NCBI GenBank assembly: GCA_945875085.1
Contig: CAMCJU010000002.1
Location: forward strand, 1-19,702
Reading direction: 5' to 3'
DNA from: Candidatus Phycorickettsia trachydisci
GTDB taxonomy: Bacteria; Pseudomonadota; Alphaproteobacteria; Rickettsiales; Rickettsiaceae
DNA length: 19,702 bases
Part shown: positions 14,215-19,702 of the stretch, piece after piece
Position numbering within the stretch: position 1 is the stretch's first letter
How the letters are laid out: each line of letters opens with the position of its first letter
Made by a program: the position numbers and the translations under genes
Notes under the pieces: model-generated
Database searches by the model: none
The model's input: only the letters and a program-made list of their open reading frames with translations
Told to the model about the DNA's origin: nothing

Positions 14215-15417
14215 GAGTAAGTTTAATGCTTCTTTCACATCCTCACTAGTTGCATGTTGATTATTTTCATTGATATTCAAGTTATTGAATTTATTGAGCA
14301 AATCATTCGCCACTGCATCATTTCGCAACACCAGCTCTATTCTCCATAAATCTACTTTGCCTGTGTATAGACCTGTTACTTTTTCTATTAGAAATTTGAT
14401 CAGCGCATCATCCTGAGGTTTCTTAATATCTAATGAATCTTTTAGTTCTGATAACATCATCTTTAAGCTGCTAGATAATTTCTTAAGTGTTATTGCAGGA
14501 ACACACTTCTCTGCTGAAACAAATATATTTTCTGACGCATTTTTTTGCTCAAGAGTTTTTATTATATCTTCTTTCTTCATATCAAAGAAAAAACCCTCCT
14601 CCAAGAATTTGCGAATTGCCGCATCATCCTGAGGTTTCTTAATATCTAATGAATCTTTTAGTTCTGATAACATCATCTTTAAGCTGCTAGATAATTTCTT
14701 AAGTGTTATTGCGGGAACACACTTCTCTGCTGAAACAAATATATTTTCTGACGCATTTTTTTGCTCAAGAGTTTTTATTATATCTTCTTTCTTCATATCA
14801 AAGAAAAACCCCTCCTCCAAGAATTTGCGAATTGCCGCATCATCTTGATTTGGCGCCTTTTCTTGCTTCTTTTCTTCCTCTATTGGCTTTTTGGCATAAT
14901 TCTGAACGTTGTTGCTTTGTATGTGTGGGCTTGGATCATCATTTGGAAAAAGCCCACCTTTGGCAAGCTCTATCCATTCATCCATTATGTCCTTATACTC
15001 AAGTGTTTTATTTGAAAATTTATATGAATTTGCTATAGAAGTATTGGATATAAACACCATCGTCTCCTTATTGCACTTATTTTCAATCAATATACCTGGA
15101 ATACTATGGCCATTGAATGTATTTTCGCGCTTCATGAATTCAAAGTTATTATCTTTACTATCCCATTGACTACCTATTTTATTAGATAAATCTTCTGTTC
15201 TAAAGCAGTATTCAGCCATTTGATCTGCGGATATTGATCTGATGATTTCTTTTGTTATTTCGCTTGGCTCAGCTGGGTGTTTGAGTTTGGCTACTATCAA
15301 GTGGCTCCAAAATGATCCTTCAGGCTGGCATGTAATATATTTTGGTCCAAAGATCTTAGTGGCACTTTCATTAATTGTTGGTATTTCTTTTTGTCCTTTG
15401 TTTTGTAATTTGCGCAT
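14152..15417 (-). CDS. Orphan protein with duplicated 72-residue helical domain
   Basis: I do not recognise this 421-residue protein. Residues 1-170 form a unique N-terminal region with no signal peptide. A charged linker rich in Lys, Glu and Gln (about 176-191) leads to a repeat region. Units 192-263 and 264-335 are identical in protein (DDAAIRKFLEEGFFFDMKKE and on, ending DIKKPQ). A third, diverged unit starts at 336 (DDALIKFLIEKV). The units look all-helical. The doubling comes from a 216-bp tandem duplication with two silent differences, so it is recent or actively homogenised. Repeat proteins of this kind in intracellular bacteria are sometimes secreted effectors; that is inference. The ATG at 15417 is the only good start. 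Confidence 0.7.
   Translation of the reverse strand: MRKLQNKGQKEIPTINESATKIFGPKYITCQPEGSFWSHLIVAKLKHPAEPSEITKEIIRSISADQMAEYCFRTEDLSNKIGSQWDSKDNNFEFMKRENTFNGHSIPGILIENKCNKETMVFISNTSIANSYKFSNKTLEYKDIMDEWIELAKGGLFPNDDPSPHIQSNNVQNYAKKPIEEEKKQEKAPNQDDAAIRKFLEEGFFFDMKKEDIIKTLEQKNASENIFVSAEKCVPAITLKKLSSSLKMMLSELKDSLDIKKPQDDAAIRKFLEEGFFFDMKKEDIIKTLEQKNASENIFVSAEKCVPAITLKKLSSSLKMMLSELKDSLDIKKPQDDALIKFLIEKVTGLYTGKVDLWRIELVLRNDAVANDLLNKFNNLNINENNQHATSEDVKEALNLLSDEIHANENNHIFNQADNLH
14404..14844. repeat. 216-bp tandem duplication (2.04 copies)
   Basis: Bases 14404-14628 match 14620-14844 with a 216-bp period. I counted two differences (A/G near the middle; A/C before CCTCC), both silent in the encoded protein. 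Confidence 0.95.
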
Positions 15418-15574
15418 AAATTTTATACCTAATTGTTTTATTCTTATTCAAGAATATGTTTCTCGAATACTTAATAACATAGCGCATATTTTTAATTTAG
15501 CAAGCTTATTATATTAAATATAATTAGTGTATTTTTTATAATGATGGACTAATTTTAGTCAATTGCTTTGGTTG

Positions 15575-15613
15575 GCTTTTGCAATGAGCTTTTGCAATGA
15601 GCTTTTGCTATAG
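15575..15613. repeat. 13-bp tandem repeat at the uvrC 3' end
   Basis: GCTTTTGCAATGA occurs at 15575-15587 and 15588-15600. A decayed copy, GCTTTTGCTATAG, is at 15601-15613, and further GCTTTT starts occur at 15614 and 15626. The decayed units form the last codons and the stop of uvrC. Confidence 0.88.
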
Positions 15614-17299
15614 GCTTTTGGATCGGCTTTTTAGCGTCGCGATATTGCGCTTTTGCCGATGGCTTTTGATTGCAAAATCATGGGCTTCGTTGCGCATGAG
15701 TTGCAAGTATTGCATTGTCTTGTTGCTATTTTCCAAGCTAAATGGCTCTTTATTTGGCATATGAAATGTTTCATGCCCCTTATTGCGCAAAGCTCCTTTT
15801 GACATACATACATATTTTAGCTTTAGTTGCATGCACGATAAAACCTCTTCTACTACGGATAAATGCCCTTTGCCGCCGTCAATAATTAATAAATCCGGCA
15901 TGTTTTGCGGGGTTAGTTTTGCCAGTCTCCTGGTGAGCACCTCCCTTAGCATCTGGTAATCATCGCCGCCAAAAGCATTTGTGTTAGTGCGGATGTTGAA
16001 TTTTCGGTACTGGCTTTTCTCAAACCCGCTTCTACTGGCAACAATCATTGCTCCTACTGCGTGTTGCCCCATTATATGACTGTTATCGTAAACTTCTATC
16101 CTTTCAGGGATTTTGCTTAAATCAAATAGCTGCTGCAGGCCTATTAAATTTTCTTGAATGCTATTTAATTTGCTCGCTTTATTTTCCAATGCTAAAAGAG
16201 CGTTTTGCTCAACCATTGCCATCAACGTCTTGTGCTCTTTATTAGTAGGCATGCAAATTTTTGTTTTAACGTCATGAAGTTTGTATAAAGCTTCTTCTAG
16301 CACGCCTTTTTCATCCTCTAAGTCGATACCAAGCATTATTTTCTCAGGGCTTTTCTTGGTTTGATAAAACAGCCCGATAAAGCTCATTAAAGCTTCGTTT
16401 ACAGGAACATTTTCAGCATTTATGGGAAAGTATTGATTGTTGCCAAAGTTTTGCCCTGCTCTGTATATAAAGACCTGAACGCAAGTGATGTTGTCTAGAG
16501 ATTTGATAGCGATAATATCAGCATTTGTAATTGTTGTTAGAGACATGCTATTTTTTTGGCGCACATATTCTACCGCTTTGATGCGGTCTCTAATATTTGC
16601 AGCTTTTTCATACTCAAAATTTTTGCTATATTTGTGCATTTCTTTGCTCAAATCTTCCAGCAGTTCTTTTGATTTGCCAGATAGGAAGTTTTTTGCCTGC
16701 CTGGCCAAATTTTGATATTCTTCTACGGTTAGCTTATTAACGCATGGAGCGCTGCATTTTTGTATTTGATACATCAGGCAGGGTCTTTTTCTGATACTAA
16801 AATATGCATCAGAGCAAGTTCTGATCTTAAATATTTTTTGTATCTCTGTAATTGCCGTATCCACTTGGCTTGAGGAGGCAAAGGGTCCAAAAAAATCATC
16901 ATTATTTTTGCCGCTATTTTTGGCGCTTTTGTCAGAAACATTGCCGCGAAATTTGCTGATCTGCGGACACGCATGGTTGGATATTTTAATATAGGGGAAA
17001 GATTTGTCATCCTTTAGAAGGATATTGAATTTTGGTTTGACTTTTTTAATCAGCATAGCCTCCATCAACAAGGCTTCTGCCTCTGAGTTAGTAACGATGT
17101 ATTTTACTTCCCGTACATTAAAGACCATTCTTGCTATTCTAATTGGCAAGTCTTCCTTTATATAATTACTGACTCTTTTTTTTAAATTTTTGGCCTTGCC
17201 TATATACAATATATTGTCCTGCTGATCTATCATTTGATAGACCCCCGGAAGTTGAGGCAGAGTTTTGATCTGCTCTTGAATTACCTGTCTGCCGTTCAT
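15608..17299 (-). CDS. uvrC: UvrABC excinuclease subunit C, lacking the C-terminal HhH domain
   Basis: UvrC makes both incisions in nucleotide excision repair. Domains in order: the GIY-YIG nuclease (GVYQM at 19-23, LYIGKAK at 31-37) for the 3' cut; four cysteines C162, C174, C182, C186 with the spacing of the E. coli iron-sulfur ligands; a UVR motif (about 215-243) that binds UvrB; and the RNase H-like nuclease with D405 (YDNSH), D474 (IIDGGKGHL) and H540 (EAHDFAI) for the 5' cut. At 563 residues it is about 50 short of E. coli: it ends just after HRQKRNIATLKSR, where the tandem helix-hairpin-helix domain should begin. The last residues come from decayed 13-bp repeats. mutM lies 13 bases upstream. 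Confidence 0.93.
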   Translation of the reverse strand: MNGRQVIQEQIKTLPQLPGVYQMIDQQDNILYIGKAKNLKKRVSNYIKEDLPIRIARMVFNVREVKYIVTNSEAEALLMEAMLIKKVKPKFNILLKDDKSFPYIKISNHACPQISKFRGNVSDKSAKNSGKNNDDFFGPFASSSQVDTAITEIQKIFKIRTCSDAYFSIRKRPCLMYQIQKCSAPCVNKLTVEEYQNLARQAKNFLSGKSKELLEDLSKEMHKYSKNFEYEKAANIRDRIKAVEYVRQKNSMSLTTITNADIIAIKSLDNITCVQVFIYRAGQNFGNNQYFPINAENVPVNEALMSFIGLFYQTKKSPEKIMLGIDLEDEKGVLEEALYKLHDVKTKICMPTNKEHKTLMAMVEQNALLALENKASKLNSIQENLIGLQQLFDLSKIPERIEVYDNSHIMGQHAVGAMIVASRSGFEKSQYRKFNIRTNTNAFGGDDYQMLREVLTRRLAKLTPQNMPDLLIIDGGKGHLSVVEEVLSCMQLKLKYVCMSKGALRNKGHETFHMPNKEPFSLENSNKTMQYLQLMRNEAHDFAIKSHRQKRNIATLKSRSKSL

Positions 17300-17312
17300 A
17301 TGCTTTTATACA

Positions 17313-18134
17313 TTAATGAAATTGACATAACGGGCAAAAGAAAGTAGAGCGCCCTGCGATGATGATTTTTTCAACAAGATTGTTGCATGTAAAGCAGTGT
17401 TGCTGATGTCTTGAATAAACTTGAAAATTTCCAGCAAAATGACCTTTATTACCATCGGGGTCAACGAAGTTCTTGATAGAAGATCCTCCTAGAGCAATCG
17501 CATCGTGCAGAATATTTTTTATGCTTTTTAACAGCTCTTGAGTAATGCTGTAAGAAATATTTTGCGTCATGGATAGGGGGTGGATTTTGGCATTAAAAAG
17601 AATTTCACAGGCGTAAATATTGCCAATTCCCACGATAAAGCTCCCCATCATGAGAAATTTCTTAATGCCTATTTTCGATTCTTGCAACATTTGGTATAAA
17701 GTATCGACATTCAACTGCTCGGATAATGGCTCTAAGCCTAGTGATTTAAAGAATTTATAGTTATGTAGATCGTCATGGTGGACTAAGTCAAAAAAGCCAA
17801 ATTTTCTTGGATCGTTGTATACAAATGTAGTATTGGGTTCTAAATAAATCACGATATGGTCGTGTTTTTCAGGCGTGTAATCATTGGCGTAGGCTAAAAT
17901 TCTCCCGCTCATGCCAAGGTGCACTATAAGAACTTGGTTATTATTGAAAAATATCTGCAAATACTTAGCCCTTCTTTCTAGCTTGATAATTTTGCCCCCG
18001 ATGATCTGGCCAATTTCTTCAGGTACACTGTAGCGCAATTTGCTGTTAAAAACTATGACGTCTGTAGCAGTTTTATCTAAAATTATGTTTGATAAGAAAT
18101 TTTTAGTTATTTCAACTTCGGGTAATTCCGGCAT
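17313..18134 (-). CDS. mutM: Formamidopyrimidine-DNA glycosylase MutM (Fpg)
   Basis: MutM removes 8-oxoguanine and formamidopyrimidines from DNA and cleaves the resulting abasic site. The N-terminal MPELPEVEI gives the catalytic P2 (after Met removal) and E3; K57 in RRAKYL is the conserved lysine. The H2TH region includes VGIGNIYACEILF (168-180). The C-terminal zinc finger has C247, C250, C267 and C270, with R262 in AGRSTFFCPLC. The 273 residues are full length. It lies between ybeY (26-base gap) and uvrC (13-base gap) on the same strand, probably one transcript, placing two oxidative/bulky lesion repair genes together. Confidence 0.97.
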   Translation of the reverse strand: MPELPEVEITKNFLSNIILDKTATDVIVFNSKLRYSVPEEIGQIIGGKIIKLERRAKYLQIFFNNNQVLIVHLGMSGRILAYANDYTPEKHDHIVIYLEPNTTFVYNDPRKFGFFDLVHHDDLHNYKFFKSLGLEPLSEQLNVDTLYQMLQESKIGIKKFLMMGSFIVGIGNIYACEILFNAKIHPLSMTQNISYSITQELLKSIKNILHDAIALGGSSIKNFVDPDGNKGHFAGNFQVYSRHQQHCFTCNNLVEKIIIAGRSTFFCPLCQFH

Positions 18135-18160
18135 TTATATTAGGCGTATTAGATGGTTTT

Positions 18161-18661
18161 TTACTTTTGCGCTCTAGAAGGCTTGAGAAATTTAAATAAA
18201 ATGTTTTCTTCTAAAGATTCCATTACTTCGGCATCATCTTGTTGCTCATGATCAAACCCCAGTAGATGCAAAGTGCCATGTATTAGCAAGTGAGCAAAAT
18301 GCTCCAAAATGCTTATTGAGAAATGTTTTGCTTCTTTGACTAAGGTTTGATGGCCAAATGCCACGTCGCCCAAAAATATTATTTCTTGGCTAGATTTAAA
18401 GCTAGCTAAGGTTCTGTAATCAAAAGCAAATTGTGGAAATGATAGCACATTTGTTGGCTTGTTTTTGTGTAAATATTTATTATTCAAACATCTCATGCGG
18501 CTATCGTTTGTCAGTAAAACAGCAACACTTAATTGGATGTTTTTAAAGCTGTCAAATTGCATGAATGTCAATTTTAAGATATCGTTAATGGCCTGAAGAT
18601 TAATTTCAGGATGCAGACCCCATTTGCTGCATGATACTGATAAATTTGCCTGCGCTTGCAT
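18161..18661 (-). CDS. ybeY: Endoribonuclease YbeY, 16S rRNA maturation
   Basis: YbeY is a zinc-dependent endoribonuclease that acts in 16S rRNA 3'-end maturation and ribosome quality control. The signature HGTLHLLGFDH gives the zinc ligands H128, H132 and H138; NVLSFP (71-76) is another conserved block. The 166 residues are normal length. It is transcribed with mutM downstream and lies 62 bases after the copper chaperone gene. No clear ribosome site precedes the ATG at 18661. In many alphaproteobacteria ybeY sits with phoH-like and corC-like genes; neither is here. Confidence 0.95.
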   Translation of the reverse strand: MQAQANLSVSCSKWGLHPEINLQAINDILKLTFMQFDSFKNIQLSVAVLLTNDSRMRCLNNKYLHKNKPTNVLSFPQFAFDYRTLASFKSSQEIIFLGDVAFGHQTLVKEAKHFSISILEHFAHLLIHGTLHLLGFDHEQQDDAEVMESLEENILFKFLKPSRAQK

Positions 18662-18723
18662 CTTGAATAGTATTGTATAAAAAACTTACGGCTTATTACT
18701 GCAATGCCTCCGATCTTATCTAT

Positions 18724-19341
18724 CTATTTTTGAATCTTTTTTTGAAGACTTTTAGTGCTCCCAAATGTTTCTACTCTTAAGCGCACATCTTGAGCAGCTA
18801 CATCTTGAGATTCATTGTCCTTAAAGTTCAGGGTTATTGTTACCGATTCTACCTCTTTGCCATCTTTGCTAAGGTTCTGCGTTAAATCAAGAAGCATAAT
18901 ATGACTGTCTCCTGGTTTTAATTGTAATGTACCTAAAGCCGGGATGCTAAATGTTTCTACGGCGCGCATTTCTTTTACTTGTTGCTTATCAATTATCTTA
19001 GTAATTGTTTCATGCATTTCGGCTTTACTTGCGAAGTCTTGCGAAACGCTGATGCTTTTTATGACTACTTCATTTGTACTATTGTTTTTGATAGTCATGT
19101 ACGCGGCTGCGTTTTTGCCACTTGGGTTTATCTTTAAGCGTGCATTACTAATTTGCAGCACTTGATTTTCATTGATCATGCCTTCATCGATAATGCTTTG
19201 CGCGGGGCTATCTGCTCCTCTATCCCTACTTGGCGCTTCCCTTGACGCTTCAGAAGATAGTGCCAATTGAGATGTAAATAGAGCAAGCAAAGATGCTACT
19301 AAAGCTGTTACTAATGTTAGTTTTGAGGTTGGTATTTTCAT
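18724..19341 (-). CDS. Periplasmic copper chaperone PCu(A)C
   Basis: This 205-residue exported protein has an N-terminal signal peptide (hydrophobic about 8-28, likely cut near SLALS/SSEA) and a cupredoxin-like PCu(A)C domain. The family binds Cu(I) and supplies the CuA site of cytochrome c oxidase. The motif ligands are visible: H110 (EMHE), M125 (EMRAV), H147 and M149 (DSHIM). The gap M125-H147 holds the usual 21 residues, but H110-M125 holds 14 rather than 10, a small loop insertion (around IDKQQ). A Ser/Arg/Asp-rich linker separates the signal from the domain, and the C-terminal tail is charged. No cox or sco gene is in the window. Confidence 0.88.
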   Translation of the reverse strand: MKIPTSKLTLVTALVASLLALFTSQLALSSEASREAPSRDRGADSPAQSIIDEGMINENQVLQISNARLKINPSGKNAAAYMTIKNNSTNEVVIKSISVSQDFASKAEMHETITKIIDKQQVKEMRAVETFSIPALGTLQLKPGDSHIMLLDLTQNLSKDGKEVESVTITLNFKDNESQDVAAQDVRLRVETFGSTKSLQKKIQK

Positions 19342-19387
19342 GGATGGTTCTGTGCTTTTTGTGTTATGAGTGCTTTTTTTATTAAAT

Positions 19388-19436
19388 GCCTTCTTTTGGA
19401 CGTTTTTTCTTGGACGCCTTCTTTTGGGCGTTTTTT
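19388..19436. repeat. 28-bp-period direct repeat in the copper chaperone leader
   Basis: GCCTTCTTTTGGACGTTTTTT (19388-19408) recurs as GCCTTCTTTTGGGCGTTTTTT (19416-19436), one difference in 21. ACGCC (19414-19418) and GGCGT (19427-19431) could pair as a 5-bp hairpin in either transcript direction. Confidence 0.85.
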
Positions 19437-19486
19437 ATTAGACGCTTTGATTAGTTCTTAGAAATTTAAAATACTACCTTTTAAAG

Positions 19487-19515
19487 ATTATATCTTCAAT
19501 GCGCATTTTAAGCAA
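19487..19515 (-). promoter_or_regulatory. Candidate promoter for the copper chaperone gene
   Basis: On the minus strand TTGCTT (19515 to 19510) and TATAAT (19492 to 19487) are separated by 17 bp. Transcription would begin near 19480, giving a leader of about 138 bases that contains the 28-bp-period repeat. ybeY, mutM and uvrC follow on the same strand and may share this promoter. Confidence 0.5.
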
Positions 19516-19533
19516 TAGGCTATAATAGGCTAT
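19514..19533. repeat. Perfect 10-bp tandem duplication
   Basis: AATAGGCTAT occurs at 19514-19523 and 19524-19533, touching the candidate -35 of the copper chaperone promoter. Confidence 0.88.
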
Positions 19534-19554
19534 TTTGTCTAATGATTTTGTCCA

Positions 19555-19596
19555 TTGACATACTCCCCATAGCTAAAGCAAGGGGATTCTAAAGGT
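19555..19596 (-). mobile_element. IS200/IS605-type right end with hairpin, second copy
   Basis: This has the same hairpin and TCAA end as 107-148, in the opposite orientation. The flank beyond TCAA (from 19554 downwards) is unrelated to the left flank, which fixes the element boundary. Unlike the left copy, it fell in non-coding DNA 213 bases upstream of the copper chaperone gene. Confidence 0.7.
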
Positions 19597-19701
19597 TCAG
19601 GCAATGGATGCAAGAGATGAATCTCGACTAACTCCATCTAGCCTTACCGTAGATGCCCCTACGGCTAGTATATTAAGTGCTGCATTTAAATCTCTATCGC
19701 A
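19597..19701 (-). pseudogene. tnpB: TnpB C-terminal end, second copy, cut by window edge
   Basis: The same 34 codons and stop as at 2-106, on the opposite strand, with the same DRDLNAALNI catalytic block. No base differs between the two copies, so they transposed recently or are kept identical. Whether the full gene is intact cannot be seen. Confidence 0.8.
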
Positions 19702-19702
19702 A

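Larger units (their letters stand above)
19554..19702. repeat. Terminal inverted repeat, right copy (IS 3' end)
   Basis: This is the exact reverse complement of 1-149. The shared sequence again runs to the window edge, so the IS continues outside. Confidence 0.95.

Noticed and set aside
14703..15169. Overlapping plus-strand frames opposite the 421-aa orphan gene
   Set aside because: They are antisense shadows: hydrophobic, repeat-derived and without ribosome sites, while the minus-strand frame is long and protein-like.
19414..19436. Plus-strand intrinsic terminator (ACGCC/GGCGT stem plus T6)
   Set aside because: No plus-strand gene ends upstream of it, and the stem is only 5 bp; it is more simply one unit of the 28-bp-period repeat.
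1..19702. Circular replicon or phage genome, judged from identical ends
   Set aside because: The ends are inverted rather than direct copies, they encode a transposon end, and the content is core chromosomal.

Overview
This 19.7 kb AT-rich window looks like chromosome from an obligate intracellular alphaproteobacterium, most likely of the order Rickettsiales. The main evidence is the block ndk-mnmG-rsmG-parA-parB, an arrangement I recall from Rickettsiales. It is joined by a short FSA/TalC-type transaldolase and a mixture of intact housekeeping genes, orphan proteins, decaying reading frames and a transposon. No gene here fixes the genus.

Layout. Both ends (1-149 and 19554-19702) are the same sequence in inverted orientation: the last 34 codons of a TnpB nuclease gene plus the right end of an IS200/IS605-type element. 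The window is therefore bounded by two IS copies, as a contig broken at repeats would be. Positions 111-1401 hold two orphan genes and a gene remnant on the minus strand; the first orphan now ends in IS-encoded residues. Positions 1498-7836 are a tight seven-gene minus-strand operon: ndk, mnmG, rsmG, parA, parB, fsa, prfA. A consensus parS site lies inside the start of rsmG. A divergent promoter region (7837-8031) separates this operon from the plus-strand operon folC-era-hemC (8032-11170). Positions 11264-12108 hold an orphan gene split by a frameshift at an A8 run. A tRNA-Gln(UUG) follows at 12384, then a membrane-anchored DsbA-like oxidoreductase (12616-13494), a frameshifted pseudogene (13680-14214) and an orphan protein with a nearly perfect 72-residue tandem duplication (14152-15417). 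The right part, on the minus strand, carries a copper chaperone (PCu(A)C), ybeY, mutM and a uvrC that lacks its usual C-terminal helix-hairpin-helix domain.

Working together. The central operon couples nucleotide supply (Ndk), tRNA wobble modification (MnmG), 16S rRNA methylation (RsmG), chromosome partition (ParA/ParB with parS), a sugar-phosphate step and translation termination (RF1). folC-era-hemC covers folate polyglutamylation, 30S assembly and haem synthesis. mutM and uvrC are base- and nucleotide-excision repair genes side by side. The copper chaperone and the DsbA-like protein act in the periplasm.

The most unusual thread is the number of direct tandem duplications, from 10 to 216 bp, in coding and non-coding DNA. 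Several change proteins: HemC carries a Q/T/R-rich insertion, ParA a duplicated ANETG, the 421-aa orphan a doubled domain, and UvrC ends inside a 13-bp repeat array where its HhH domain should be. I found no CRISPR array, rRNA gene, replication origin or complete defence system.
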